Positions 11,852 through 23,324 are shown, counted from the first letter of the stretch. The stretch: 64,000 bases of DNA from Endothia cerciana (GCA_026119935.1 JALRMH010000027.1:1-64000); one strand, 5' to 3'. Made by a program: numbers and translations. The notes: a model not told the origin generated them from the sequence alone.

Positions 11852-13166
11852 ATGTTTTGCTAGGTTCTTACGCGGGAACACATGGCCCTCTATCAGATTG
11901 GTATAACGCTTTCCAACGAAGAATTCTTTCAACGTCATGGTGCGATGCAGTCCCATTCCTTGATCGCGCCCTAGGCGAAGAGGAAAGCCTCTATAGACCC
12001 GGCTCGGGAGACTCGACGGTGTTCGCGCTATTAGCAATTAATCCTCGATAGTTTCTACCAGTTGCGGCAGGATGATTGATTCACTTCCAACGGGGCTCAC
12101 TCATCGCTGGAGGGTTTGCGTCGGGTTGTGAAATCTTGGGTCTTGGGACGTGTTGATCAACGTACACAACGGATGCCACCTCGAGTTCCTTGGTCGACAC
12201 TGGGAGCAGACAACTCCTCCGTGAATGGACCACACCCCCTTGCAAAACTACGGGTGGGCAATGGGTCATACGGAGGGGTAACAGGATCATGGGCATGAAC
12301 CCTACACCAGCACTGACCTCGTGATGCACCTTGAAAATACAGCTAACCCGAGGACACCCTGCCCAGTCCGCTGGATATGCAAAAATCCTTCCGCTTCTGG
12401 CCTCTGTCTCTTCTCGGCTAGTGGGATGCATCTGAGGGACTGAGAAGGAATTGTTTGTCCAAGGTTGCGCCTTTGGAAAACCCAGGTGAGGACACTGATA
12501 TGGTGGTGTAGGCATATCATTAGCTGAGGCAAGGCACATAGTGCAAAGGCTAATATATCCTTGACTGGAGGGGAAAAAAAAAAAAAAAAAAAAAAAGAGA
12601 AGGTCACCACCCATCCCCCCTCCTGCCCCCTTTTTGTCTTCCATAAATACAGAAGTCTCCAGCGAGGAGGCCAATAAACACATCTGCTGTACAAGATGGC
12701 TGTAACCTCTTGGAGCCCGCTTGTCATCTTCTGAGCGTGCCGTTTCATACGGAACATCCGAATTTACTCCATATATTCGCACCTCGCCAGCTTGAAAGCT
12801 CTAGATTTTAAAGCCGAGGCAGAAAACTTAAATTGTGGCCATGGGACCCATGGGGACTCCAGAATTGTATAGCATGGCTTGTCTGCATATAGTTAGATGC
12901 CTTATTGTTGATCGATGATTGAACTGAGGAACAATAGAATTGTCCTCAAGTTACACCGAAAGTTTGATTGCTTCACTTGGACAGGCATATTCAAATAGAA
13001 TTCCCCAAAAGTATTCTGTCAATAAAGCAGCGTCTCTATAGTTATAGTATTTGTGGAGGTGACAAAGGCATCAATATCCTGCTGTGAGGCTGACTTTGTA
13101 GCTGTCTAAAAGATAATATCTCATAGATCCGAACCAATAGACGTCCTGATACCTGGCATCATCCAT
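11852..13166. other. Convergent intergenic region, no gene seen
   Basis: 1.3 kb lie between the 3' ends of she4 and ggt1. The segment after about 12800 is AT-richer. The open frame on the minus strand at 12081-12782 reads through a poly(A)/poly(T) tract as poly-Phe and is not credible as a gene. Confidence 0.6.
12574..12596. repeat. Poly(A) tract of about 23 nt
   Basis: This is the longest A/T homopolymer in the window, in the she4/ggt1 convergent region. It is not next to any sequence I recognise as a retroposon. Confidence 0.95.
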
Positions 13167-15252
13167 CTATGTAGAGAATCCGCCGGAGTTCCTCTGCCTC
13201 GGCTCACCCACCGCTGCGAAACTCCCATCCCACAACCTCTGGATTCCCTGGACAGCGCTGACACCTAATCTCACCCACACTGGCTTATGTCCCCTGTCTA
13301 TCATCGCATGGGCCGTGTCATTATCGAACGTATACTCGAAATGTACCTCGTTCGGGATCAGTTGATCGTGAAACCTCGGCGCCGCGATTGCCTCGCTCAT
13401 ATTCATGCCATGCTCGAGGAGGTGCCACGCCGTCTGCGTCGTTGCACTGATGATGCGACTCCCACCCGCGGCGCCAGTGATGAAGAACACGGTCCCGTTC
13501 GGGTGCTCTGCGATGATAGGCGTGATGGAGCTCATGGGCCGCTTGCCCGGGCGGATGTAATTGGCCGGGGAGGGCGCGAAGCCGAAGCTGTTTCGGACGC
13601 CCGGGATGCTGAAGTCGTCCATCTCGTCATTGAGTATGATGCCGCTGCTGGGCGTCATGATCTGTGCACCGAAGAGGAGGTTGACCGTCGTGGTGGAGGA
13701 GATCGCCATCCCGGAGCTGTCGGCCGTCACGATGTGCGAGGTACCGTGAGTCTCTGCCGCAAAGAACTGTCGGGGATCATATTCCTTTACTGGGAGCGTG
13801 GTCTCGTCGTCGATCTTGTGGCGCGTCTCGTTGGCCTTGTGATCGCTCAGCAGTGATTCCTCAAACTGCTCGATGTTGGAGACGAAGTCCGGGTCGCCCA
13901 GCTCGAGTCGGGCGCCGTATGCGAAACGCATGGCCTCGATGAAGCGGTGGGTGGTGAGATTAGTGTCCGCAAGGTCCGAGACGGGGTACTGCTCCATGGT
14001 CTTGAGCATGCTCAACATTATGGAGCCACTGCTGGGGGCGCCTGTGGAATACAGTTTGAAGCCGCGGAAGTCGATGCTGATGGACTGCTTGCCGTATGCG
14101 CGGTAAGACTTCATGTCGCCCATTGTGAGGGTGCCGTTGTTCTCCTGCACAAGGTTGACTATGTCCTCGGCTGCATGGCGTTAGGGCTTGATTCATGCAG
14201 GGGGAGGATGAGAACGTGCCTAATTCACCGGAATAGAAAATCTCTGCGCCATGTTTACCAATCTTCTCCAACGACCTACAACATTCGTGTAAGCCTCAAA
14301 CCGGGGCTTAACATGTGGGGCTCCATACTTACTCGGCATATCTCTTCCTTGTGATGACGTCCCCAAGCTGAAGTAGCCGTCCATTCGGCGCAAAGTCCTC
14401 CGCCCAGACGGGATCCTCGACGAGAAAGTTGCCTCTGAAACCCTTCGTCGCGAAATCCATGTATCTAACCAGATCCTCCGTGACTGTGAATCAGAAAGGA
14501 CATCAGTGTCAAGTCCCCGGGACGCAGGTGACGATCGAGGGACTGAAGCCAGCGCACCATTGAAACCATTACGTGCCAGATATACCGACGGATTGACAAC
14601 TGCTCGCCAAGGCAATAACTAAGGCCGCAGAATTAGCAGACTGCAACTATGGCATTTTCAAGCGCGGGCCCCCGGGGGGGGGGAGCAACTTACTCCGTGT
14701 TTCTGATGCAGATACTCGAGCCCTTTCAGATCACCTGGAACCGAGACCGCCAGGCCACCAGTGACGGCACCCTGCAAGTTCCCCTGATACATGTCCTCAT
14801 ACGCCGCGGATGGTGCAGCTTCTCGGTAGTCTATAGTCTCGTAGTTGCCGTCGGAATCACGGACAAGTGCAAAGCCGCCGCCCCCTATCCCGGAGTGATA
14901 CATCCCAATGACTCCCACGCATAATTGGGCTCCCACATGGGCGTCTGCGGCGTTTCCCTTTGATCATCTCTCAGCTTCAATGCGTACCTGGATTATGTGA
15001 TTCAGGATACTCACGCCTTTCTTCAACAGATCTATTCCTATCTGCGAGCATATTGTGCTCTCACTTGCTACCGCGCCATGGGGACTTGACAGCGATGCCT
15101 GGATGGGAATGTCGATGGCTGGCAGAGCTGAGGCTCTTGTTGTGAGTTGCAGAGCCACCAGAGACAGAAGCTCATATGCCAGAGGTCCTATGAATAACGA
15201 TCAGTAACATGGTTCATCTGCTTGGTGTCGGACCAGAAGGTGTCTCACCCAT
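13167..15252 (-). CDS. ggt1: Gamma-glutamyltranspeptidase (secreted/vacuolar Ntn hydrolase)
   Basis: GGT cleaves the gamma-glutamyl bond of glutathione and transfers or hydrolyses the glutamyl group. Seven exons join in frame to 567 aa: 15249-15252, 15015-15187, 14694-14957, 14558-14618, 14333-14483, 14229-14275 and 13167-14170. Residues 1-22 form a signal peptide (hydrophobic LLSLVALQL, Ala-Ser-Ala cleavage). Diagnostic motifs are GGNAADAHVGAQ, YHSGIGGGGFAL and YREAAPSAAYEDMY. At the autocleavage site GTSHIVTADSSGMAISSTTT, Thr377 is the predicted nucleophile. Further on is TGAAGGSRIISATTQ. Several N-x-S/T sites fit secretion. The first exon is only ATGG; no other in-frame ATG precedes the signal peptide. 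A C5G10 tract sits in the third intron. Confidence 0.93.
14669..14683. repeat. C5G10 tract inside ggt1 intron 3
   Basis: Five C followed by ten G within the intron 14622-14693 of ggt1. Confidence 0.95.
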
Positions 15253-15750
15253 TTTCAGCGACTTCTAAGCGGCCGGAGCCGCGACTGAGATAATGATGAG
15301 ATGATGCCTACACACGCTCGATGAGCTCCGAAGCGACTGGAGAGTATATACACAGAATGAGAAGAAGAAATGAGGGCACGAAACCTTGCAGGATAATCCA
15401 GAGAAAGAAAGATGGCGAGCGAGTGATGCCGGATGAGCAAAGACCGGCACGGGACCGAATGAACGTACGGAGTAGTCGGGGTCCGTGATTAGTAATCCAA
15501 GCGATAAGAAATGCAGGGACCACAAGCAGCCAGGCGCTGACAGCAGAGCTAACCGGATTGGGTATCTACCATGGTAGCATATCATATTCTGAGCTAATGA
15601 GCTCAAGCGCAAAAATAATATGCCAGAATTTCCTCTACTCGCCTTCATCTCATCTTGATTCTCATCGTCTCTATCACCTTCACCGACAGGTCCTTGAAAT
15701 GGTACTCGGGTGCGCTCGGTGATTTTCCTGATCGACTGGGAAATATCCTG
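15253..15750. promoter_or_regulatory. Divergent upstream region of ggt1 and trm2
   Basis: About 500 nt lie between divergent starts. No separate gene or named motif was identified. Confidence 0.4.
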
Positions 15751-17586
15751 ATGGGGTCTAGTCCTTCTAAATTTACTAGACCTTTCGCATCGACACCAAT
15801 ACTCCCCTCAAGCTCGTTGCTCACACTGACCATTCCACGACACTTTAAGATGGCATCGACGGCTTTACAGCCTGCCAGTGAGGCAGCACCGGATCCAGAT
15901 CTTGCCAAGAAGATGAATGGTAAAAGACCCTTCAACAATGGTCTTGGCGGAGGGAGAGGCGGCCATCAAAAGAAGATGAAAAAGGCCAAGGCGAAGCCCG
16001 TCAAGGATGGCTCATCAGAAGAGGTCCTCATGGCCGACATCCGGGCCATGCTGGAGGTGCAGAAGCTGGAAGACGCTAAAGAGACGGAGGAAGTGGTGGC
16101 CTCAGCACAGGAAGAGGAGCTTCCTGAGCCAGGCACCGAGATCGAAGTCCAAGTTGAGATGCTCTCGTCCACAGGCGATGGCGTGGCCCGCCAGCCAGGC
16201 CGCAAACAGATTTATGTTGTCCCCTTCTCCATCCCGGGCGACACTATCAGGATCAAGGTCTACCGGCATCTGACCCACCAGGACCACTCGATAGGCGACT
16301 TCATCTCCATCGTGAAGCCCTCACCCCTGCGCGACGACAGTAGGGTGAGCTGCCAGTACTTCGGTAAGTGCTCCGGGTGCCAGTTCCAGATGATGGCCTA
16401 CCCGGACCAGCTCGCCCACAAGCGTATGATAGTCGAGAGGGCCTACAGGAACTTCTCACAGCTGCCGCCGGAGCTGGTACCCGCCATCGGCGAGACCATG
16501 GGGAGCCCGCTGCAGTACGGCTACCGGACGAAGCTGACGCCGCACTTTGACGGCCCGCCGGGGGCCAACTTCGCGCGGCGCGGCAAGAACAGGGAGAAGA
16601 AGTGCTTTACGGAGATGCCAGAGGTGGGGTTCATGCTCAAGAGCACGCGGCGGACGATCGACATCGAGGACTGTCCCATCGGCACGGACGCGGTGCGCAA
16701 GGGGATGGCGAGGGAGAGGGGAAGGATGAAGGAGGATTTTAGCAAGTACGAGCGCGGAGCCACCATCCTCCTGCGGGAGAGTACGAAGCGGATACCAAAG
16801 GACGAGGCCCTGCCAGAACCGATGCCATCGGATGCGGTGGTTGTCCAGGCCGACAACTTCACGGACGTCAAGACCTGCATCACCGATAACAACGCCACGT
16901 CGACCGAGTACATCGACGACTTCGTCTTCACGAACCCGGCCGGCTCCTTCTTCCAGAACAACAACTCCATCCTGCCCTCGTTCACAGACTACATCCGGCA
17001 GAACATCCTGCCCCCGCCCGCCGCCGGCCAGAAGCCTATCAGGTACCTCATCGACGCCTACTCGGGCTCCGGCCTCTTCACCATCACCCTTTCCTCGCTT
17101 TTCAGCGGCGGCAGCATCGGCATAGACATCGCGGGCAAGTCGATCGACTTCGCGCGGGCCAACGCCCGGCTCAACGACCTCCCCGAGGAGCAGTGCAGGT
17201 TCATCGCAGCCGACGCCCCCGAGCTCTTCAAGTCCGTCAGCGCGTTCGACCCGGACGAGACGGTCGTCGTGCTCGACCCGCCGCGCAAGGGCTGCGACGC
17301 GAGCTTCCTGCGGCAGCTGCTCGGGTTCGCGCCGAGGAGGGTCGTGTACGTGAGCTGTAACGTGCACACGCAGGCGAGGGACGTGGGCGTCCTGGTCCGG
17401 GGCGAGGTGGAGGGGATGGTGGGCGGGGCCGCCGGTGAGGGTGCGGGAGAGGACGCAGCAGAAGGTAGCCCGCAGAAGAAGGCCAGGACGAGGTACGAGA
17501 TCGAGAGCCTCAGGGGGTTCGATTTCTTCCCACAGACGGGACATGTGGAGGGTGTCGCGGTCCTGAACAGGGTAGTAGAGGCCTAG
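15751..17586 (+). CDS. trm2: tRNA (uracil-5-)-methyltransferase Trm2
   Basis: Trm2 makes m5U at position 54 in the tRNA T-loop using S-adenosylmethionine. The gene is a single exon. A TRAM-like region (GTEIEVQVEMLSSTGDGVAR) precedes a RumA-like cysteine motif (CQYFGKCSGCQ; fourth Cys in DIEDCPIG). The Rossmann domain has LIDAYSGSGLFTITLS and VVVLDPPRKGCDASFLRQLL. YVSCNVHTQARD carries the catalytic Cys (residue 536) and TGHVEGVAVL the Glu general base (600). Two in-frame starts are possible. The first ATG (15751, 611 aa) has a weak C at -3 and gives a basic, Ser/Thr-rich leader. The second (15850, 578 aa) has a strong A at -3. I annotate the longer form; the shorter may be the main nuclear/cytosolic product. 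The GC-rich reading frame produces long antisense open frames that should be ignored. Confidence 0.93.
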   Translation: MGSSPSKFTRPFASTPILPSSSLLTLTIPRHFKMASTALQPASEAAPDPDLAKKMNGKRPFNNGLGGGRGGHQKKMKKAKAKPVKDGSSEEVLMADIRAMLEVQKLEDAKETEEVVASAQEEELPEPGTEIEVQVEMLSSTGDGVARQPGRKQIYVVPFSIPGDTIRIKVYRHLTHQDHSIGDFISIVKPSPLRDDSRVSCQYFGKCSGCQFQMMAYPDQLAHKRMIVERAYRNFSQLPPELVPAIGETMGSPLQYGYRTKLTPHFDGPPGANFARRGKNREKKCFTEMPEVGFMLKSTRRTIDIEDCPIGTDAVRKGMARERGRMKEDFSKYERGATILLRESTKRIPKDEALPEPMPSDAVVVQADNFTDVKTCITDNNATSTEYIDDFVFTNPAGSFFQNNNSILPSFTDYIRQNILPPPAAGQKPIRYLIDAYSGSGLFTITLSSLFSGGSIGIDIAGKSIDFARANARLNDLPEEQCRFIAADAPELFKSVSAFDPDETVVVLDPPRKGCDASFLRQLLGFAPRRVVYVSCNVHTQARDVGVLVRGEVEGMVGGAAGEGAGEDAAEGSPQKKARTRYEIESLRGFDFFPQTGHVEGVAVLNRVVEA

Positions 17587-18080
17587 GGTGGATCCAACCG
17601 GGCAGGCCATTCATTCTGCCAAGCAACAAGTGCCATGATACAATTGGGCCAGGGCTGGCCCGGGATCAAACTGTCTCGCCCAGTGGACATGAGCCTTCCA
17701 AGTCACCAGCATCAGCAGGAATGCACCGATGATTGTTGTGATTTTGCTCCTGCTCCTGGGCTCCATTTGCGTCGTTGCTATCCACCGGCTCGATAAGGCC
17801 ACCCTGAGCCCCTGCCGTATGTAACGAACATGCCTGTGCAATTCTATCAACAAAAAAAGTACGCCGGCGCCATGGATGCTCGTGACATTCCCGCCCATCA
17901 GCCGCGGCGAGATAATGAAAAGGGGTATCTGAGTGTTCAATGCAAGTCTATGAGTGAGATCCCTATTCGCTCCTCTTCCTTCCGACGCGAGACGCGAAAG
18001 CCATGGCCAATATCCTCCGAGGACCTTCTCGCGTCGGACAGAATCTGCTGTTAGCCTCTCCCCTTCCTCCCGGTGGCCGT
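17587..18080. other. Convergent intergenic region, no gene seen
   Basis: About 490 nt lie between the stops of trm2 and alg11. Only short open frames are present. Confidence 0.55.
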
Positions 18081-19951
18081 TCAATGCTTGGTCAGGGCCA
18101 CAAGCTTGTCCATCTGCTCGATCCACTTGCGGTCGAATTCGACCTCGCCAAAACGCTTGGCAGACTGGCGGGCGCGCAGGCGCACGGCCAACGGATCAGG
18201 CAAGGACAAAGCTTTCTCGAAGCCCTCGGCGAACTCTTCGGCGGTAGAAGCGTGGAAGCCTGGCACTTAGGTTTAGTTTTCAAATGCCCACCGTGCTGGC
18301 GCGTATAGGCGTGAGACTCACCAGTTGGTTGTCCATCGACCTCCGTGACAATGTCCAACTTCGGACCACCAGAGTTGTGCACGACAGAGATGAGGCCACT
18401 AGCCTGATACTCAACGACACCGATACCGAAGTGCTCGTTCCACATGCCGTTCACGCCAACACTGGCCTTTTGCAGCCATTCGAGGATGTTAGGCCATGGC
18501 GCGTCCAGGCGGAACTCAACCTGGTTCTCGATGTGCAGCTCACGGACGAGAAGGCGCAGCTTGTATACGCGCTTGGAGTCATTGTCGTCGCGGACGCTGC
18601 CCACCAGGATCAGCCTCGCGCCCTTGGAGGCCTCGGTGCCGCTCTTGACGAAATCTGCAAAGGCCTGTAGAATCAACTGGTGATTCTTCTCAGGACGGAA
18701 CTGCGCGATGTAGAGCAGAATCTTGCCGCGCTGTGCCTCACTAGCGGCAGACACCTCGACCGCCTCCTCGAGTTCTTCGACTGCACAGGGCGGGTAAACG
18801 ACGGCGATAGGGTCGGTCCTGCCTGCCTCGCGGCGGCCCGGGCCCCATAGCGAGGTAACGTGCGCTTGTGTCCAGGTCGAATTGGTCATGACAACGTCGA
18901 TGGTCGTACCCATCTGGGAGTATAGCCACGCGAAGCCTTTCCAGTAGTACCGCTTCACCACTCCTTTGAAACCCGCCCCTTGACCAGCATTGACGCCCTG
19001 TGTACCAAGTGGGGAATCAGGATCAAGGGAGTCGAGCATGTCGGTCGAGATCGTTGGGTAGTGGACGTAGGCGCCGGTTGGGATATTTGGGAACAGCCAC
19101 TTGGACAGACCAAGCGCAAAGGCGTACCCCATAGTGTCAACGAATACGTCGGGGACGACGAGAGAGAATGCATCCCAGGCGAGGACGACGGAACCCAGGG
19201 ACTGGAAGAGGAGAGTGAATTTCGGCCATGTGGACGCCAGGACCCAGTGTCGCGTGGAGAGATATAAGAACTGAATTGTGTGCTGCTGCAGGTGGATGTT
19301 GAAGCGGCTCTGAGGAGCAGGTGTCAGCGGAGAGAAGACTTTGATTCCTGGAGTTGAACATTGCCCACCTTGACCCGGGTAAGGATCTGGTCCTTGTTGA
19401 CTTCATGGTCACCGGTGTACACAACGATCCTCGCCTTTGGCCACTTCGACTGGGCGGCCCGTATCGCGGCCCAGAGAACTCTTTCGCCGCCACCTCCAGC
19501 GTTGCTGCACGCCGTCAGCCAACTATGGTCGTCCCACAACATCCATGAGCACATACCAGAAGGGGTGGAAAAACCCCACGATCCCAGACCAGTCTTCTGC
19601 AAGCTTGTTACCATCGGGCGTACCCGCAGCGGACTCGGCCTGGATCTTCTCCCAGCTGCCATCCTCCTCACCTTTGCCGTCCAGACTCTTGGCCTCCTGT
19701 TTCTCCAGATAATTCTTCTCATCCGTCTCAATGACCTCCAGTATGCGGGCTCGTCGACCTTCGGTCTTGCGTCGTACGTATGTGCCGAGGATGGATCCGA
19801 GTGCGTGCCAGATGGCGGGAATTCCGAAGAGGACAAAGGCGGGGGTGAGGGCGATGAGGGGAGCGACTACAAAGGTGATGAACTTGGGGCTGAGGCCGAA
19901 GCTAAAATACTGGTCGCCAGACGGCGCCTTGCAGGAGCCCTGGTCCTCCAT
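18081..19951 (-). CDS. alg11: GDP-Man:Man3GlcNAc2-PP-dolichol alpha-1,2-mannosyltransferase
   Basis: Alg11 adds the fourth and fifth mannoses to the dolichol-linked N-glycan precursor on the cytosolic face of the ER. Four exons (19557-19951, 19369-19504, 18322-19309, 18081-18259) give 565 aa. An N-terminal membrane anchor (about residues 22-50) is followed by a charged linker and then HPFCNAGGGGERVLWAAI, which the first splice restores. Other GT4 features are VVYTGDHEVNKDQIL, SRFNIHLQ, YVHYPTISTDML and YIAQFRPEKNHQL. NEHFGIGVVEYQASG carries the E-x7-E nucleotide-sugar motif, followed by HNSGGPKLDIV and PTGFHASTAEEFA. Length matches the family (yeast 548 aa). It is divergent from cox18. Confidence 0.95.
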
Positions 19952-20561
19952 CTTGGTGATGGTACCGTGTCGCGGCAGGATGATGAAGCCAACCTGGAGG
20001 CCAGCGAGAACTTGGAGTTACAGCGAGAGAGGTGCACAAGACGGGACAAATGAGAGACTAGGAAGGTGTCGACGAGGTTGACAAGTGCTCCATCAGTAGG
20101 ATTCCAGCACCCCAGCAGATCATGACCTGTCGTCGTCAACAGGCAGAGGAAAAAAAGAAAAGGTGGGTGGGTGTGCAGGTCGTCAACCCTTGGAAGCCAT
20201 AGTATTGAACACGACGCAATAGCTCCCTGATAAAGCAGGTGATAGCTGGGTGACAGCCTGGACTTGCTGGCTGAAGCAACCCCAGCGCACGGGCCCAGAT
20301 TCACTAGCGTATCCGTTTTTAGTGAATCCTCGTGTCCCCCCACAGTTGCACCAGTCCTGTTCAGCCGCCTGAGGAACGTTTCACCCAGGCGGGTCAGATC
20401 TTTGCTCTAGGCCCCCCCCCCCTGGCTCACTCGTAGGCGTGTGAGCATTTATCAGCTGGTCAAATTTAGAGCACATACTATACAGCGTCAAGCCATCTCT
20501 CGACAAGACATCTTTCACATGACCTCCCACCCCTGTGGGTGAACATGCTTTGAACCTCATA
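19952..20561. promoter_or_regulatory. Divergent upstream region of alg11 and cox18
   Basis: 610 nt lie between two divergent starts. It includes a C11 tract at 20412-20422. No other feature was recognised. Confidence 0.4.
20412..20422. repeat. Poly(C) tract, 11 nt
   Basis: Eleven consecutive C in the alg11/cox18 upstream region. Confidence 0.95.
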
Positions 20562-21725
20562 ATGTCGGGGCATGTGGGCCACCAGGTTAGGCCATTGGCC
20601 CTGAGAACACGGCCCCGAGTACGGCTATACGGCGGTGGAAAATGTCTTCACCATGAGCCTCATACCTTCCAACCGAAGACACGGCTTCAGCTCACCGGGC
20701 AGAGGAGGCATTTCGGCGCAGCAGACATCGCAGGGGCCCTCCTCAGGAACTCTGAATATCTCGTCACCAACGTCCACGAACTGACCGGCACACCATGGTT
20801 CGTCTCGATTCCCCTCGTTGCGCTCCTCGTGAGCGCCACCATCCGCACGCCCCTGACGCTCTACTCGCATCGCATGGCACGGAGGAGGGCGAAGCTACTG
20901 CCGCTGATCCAGGCACAGACGGCCCTGGTCGGGCTCGGTCTGCGGAAGAAGGCGGCGGCGAACCTGAGAGAGAGGGTGGGTAAGCTCATGAAGAAGCGGA
21001 CCAAGGCCCTTTTCAGTGCCTTTGCGATCAATCAGAGGAACTCGATATATGGCGGGCTCCTGAGTCTGCCGATATTTTTGAGCAATCTCGAGGTCATCAG
21101 GAGGATGTGTGGTGGTCCGAGGGGGCTTCTAGGAAGCTTGATGTTTAGTTCGACTCGTGATACCGCGGCCGACCGGGCTACGGATACAGCAGACGCTGTG
21201 TCCGCATCTGCACCTCCGGCTGATCTATCCTCAGTGATCGGCCCGAGCGACGTCGCGGCCTCGCCCAGTGCTGACGCCCTGGCCTCCATCTCTCTGGAAC
21301 CCTCTTTCGCAACAGGCGGCTGTCTCTGGATCCCTGACCTCCTGGTACCGGATCCATATCACGTCCTCCCCTTCGCGGTCTCAGCGGTGCTCATCTTGCA
21401 CATGATCCCTGAGACCAGGGCAGCGAGGAGGGAGCTCTTCGGCCTCAGCCCGGTCGCCGGAGACAAGAATGCAGCTTTGTTCGGGCAGACGCGTGGACGA
21501 CGCGCCTTCCAGCGGACGATGCTCGTCATGGCTCTCGCCATCGGGCCAATCACGATGGATATGCCTTGTGCATTGCACTTGTACTGGTTGGCTTCTGCCA
21601 GCTTCAGCTTGGCTGTCAGTAAGGGAATTAAAGTAGCCATGCCGATACCGAAACATACGGTGAGGCCGTGTCGGGGCGTGGAAATACCGTTGCTGCGGCC
21701 CAAACCGCCAACACCCGTAGTTTAG
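20562..21725 (+). CDS. cox18: Oxa1/YidC-family mitochondrial insertase, probably Cox18
   Basis: A single-exon gene of 387 aa. Oxa1-family insertases place proteins in the mitochondrial inner membrane; Cox18 exports the C-terminal tail of cytochrome oxidase subunit 2. The N-terminus is rich in Arg with few acids (a likely presequence). YidC-fold segments are TGTPWFVSIPLVALLVSATI, the cytosol/matrix loop with TLYSHRMARRRAKLLPLIQ, then IYGGLLSLPIFLSNLEVIRR, VLPFAVSAVLILHMIP and MLVMALAIGPITMDMPCALH. A polar Ser/Ala/Asp insertion (about residues 200-250) is unusual. The short size and the segment order suggest Cox18 rather than Oxa1. The ATG at 20562 is the first true start in the frame. Confidence 0.75.
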   Translation: MSGHVGHQVRPLALRTRPRVRLYGGGKCLHHEPHTFQPKTRLQLTGQRRHFGAADIAGALLRNSEYLVTNVHELTGTPWFVSIPLVALLVSATIRTPLTLYSHRMARRRAKLLPLIQAQTALVGLGLRKKAAANLRERVGKLMKKRTKALFSAFAINQRNSIYGGLLSLPIFLSNLEVIRRMCGGPRGLLGSLMFSSTRDTAADRATDTADAVSASAPPADLSSVIGPSDVAASPSADALASISLEPSFATGGCLWIPDLLVPDPYHVLPFAVSAVLILHMIPETRAARRELFGLSPVAGDKNAALFGQTRGRRAFQRTMLVMALAIGPITMDMPCALHLYWLASASFSLAVSKGIKVAMPIPKHTVRPCRGVEIPLLRPKPPTPVV

Positions 21726-21988
21726 CCAGAGACAGTACATGTAAAACGAAATAGACATGCTATCACAGGCCTGCTGACTGCGCGCATTGGAGTGCTGTGT
21801 ACACGATGGTGCCACCTTGATATAAACGCCGAGCGCCACGAAGTCTACACTAAGACATTCCTTCCCCACACGAGAAATATCCTCAAACTATCACACCTCC
21901 TGAGGCACGGTAGCCAAATAGAATCTAATCGCAATGTGAGTGGCGTGCCAAGGCCTTCCGATCCATAACCACAGCATCCATGACGGGA

Positions 21989-22871
21989 TCAGCCCAAGAA
22001 AATAGCCAGCAACACAATCGTCAAAATGACAGCCAGGACCAATAACAAACAACAGGCCTTGCTCCTCGCATTCCGCTGATACCTCGCCGCCTGCCTCAGC
22101 TCTCTATCCGCAGCACTAGTGTCCTCACGGGTCCTCTCCACGTTCTCCGCGATCCCACCTATTTGTTCGCCCTGCTCCGTAACGATCTGCGCGACCTGTT
22201 GGAACAGCACGTTGAGATCGCCCACACCCTGCTCGATATTCCGGATCTCCTCCTCACGTTCCGCGATCAGGGCGTCCTGGAAGTCGACCTCTTCCTGCGG
22301 CGCCAGCCGGAGTTCCTCCTGCAGCTGCGCCTGCTGTTGCTGCTGGCTCTGGGGCACGGAGCCGAGGCTCGTGCCCTCCTCGTCATCGGCGGCTGCGGCC
22401 CGCGCGGCGGAGACGGAGGCCCGTTGTTTTTCGAGGGCCTGGCGTTGTAGGGATTGGAACTCGGCGAGGGATGATTTGAACTCGCGGAAGAGCTTTTGTT
22501 GTTTGTATTTTTGCGTTGGCTGCGAGGCAGACCGTCAGACTTGCCTTGTCCGAGATAGACAGGAATGGATTATGCAGAGAGCGTACCGTAACTTCTTCCC
22601 ATGTTTGAATCTTCTTGACGCCCTCACCCACGTCCTTAAATGTTTCGCTCGACTCCTCGATGAGATCGTGCACGCGCTCCCTCACTCGCGCGGTGTCCCG
22701 GCGGGTGCCCAGATGCCCGATCTCCGTCCTCAAGCGAGAGATGTTACCGGTCAGGGTGAAGAGCTTGTTCATCAAATCTTGGGACAGCCGCTCGAACTCC
22801 GGGTCGTCCGCGTACCCGGAGTTGTTGCGCCGCGACTGCGACTCGAGCGAAGATAGCTGATCGAAAGACAT
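21989..22871 (-). CDS. pep12: Endosomal syntaxin Pep12-type t-SNARE
   Basis: Two exons (22587-22871, 21989-22519) join in frame to 271 aa. Pep12 is the Qa-SNARE for fusion at the late endosome/prevacuolar compartment. The N-terminal three-helix Habc domain begins FERLSQDLMNKLFTLTGNIS. The SNARE motif runs about residues 180-240; the ionic-layer glutamine is expected in IVTEQGEQIGGI. The protein ends with a tail anchor (about residues 251-271, CCLLLVLAVILTIVLLAIFL) preceded by basic residues. A poly-Gln stretch lies just before the SNARE helix. The splice joins WEEVT to PTQKYKQQKLFREF. Pep12 is favoured over plasma-membrane Sso1 by its compact Habc and short tail, but another endomembrane syntaxin is possible. 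Confidence 0.88.
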
Positions 22872-23324
22872 CGCTGCGACTCTGATCGGTAGTCAGGCGT
22901 TGTCCTTTGGAAGGACAGGTGTAGCCAATCCGTCTCAGCGATTGACCGTGCAGGAAGTGCTTTGGACTAGTGAGCGTGCGGGTGTTCGAGATTGCCGGAG
23001 GTTCAGGATAGTGAAGATCGTCTGGTGACGTCTCCAGCTGCGTATTCCCAGGCCTTGAAACCAGTGCCTGGCAGGGTTACGTAAGCCGTCATGTTTGGCC
23101 GCACGGTTCCTGACAGGGATCCCAGTGTCTTTGTTTGGAGGCGCGCGTCTCTCTTCACTGCGTTTGCCGCGACAAGGCGACCAGGCGTGCAAGGTCCACC
23201 TCTTTTTTCAAGCTCTTGTTTACAGTCTTCCGAGCTCCGTTCTCGACCTCACCTTTTCTGTTGCCTTCGTCCTCGACCGAATTTCCCATACCTCCTCTCC
23301 GCCCAGCCATGCGCGCCGGTCAAG
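22872..23324. promoter_or_regulatory. Divergent upstream region of pep12 and ndc1
   Basis: About 450 nt between divergent starts, with a pyrimidine-rich stretch at about 23190-23300 before the ndc1 start. No named motif was identified. Confidence 0.4.

Noticed and set aside
12081..12782. 233-codon minus-strand frame
   Set aside because: It depends on a poly-Phe stretch from the poly(A) tract and has no family resemblance.
16456..17610. 384-codon open frame antisense to trm2
   Set aside because: It is produced by the GC-rich third codon positions of trm2; it has no domain and overlaps a fully conserved enzyme.
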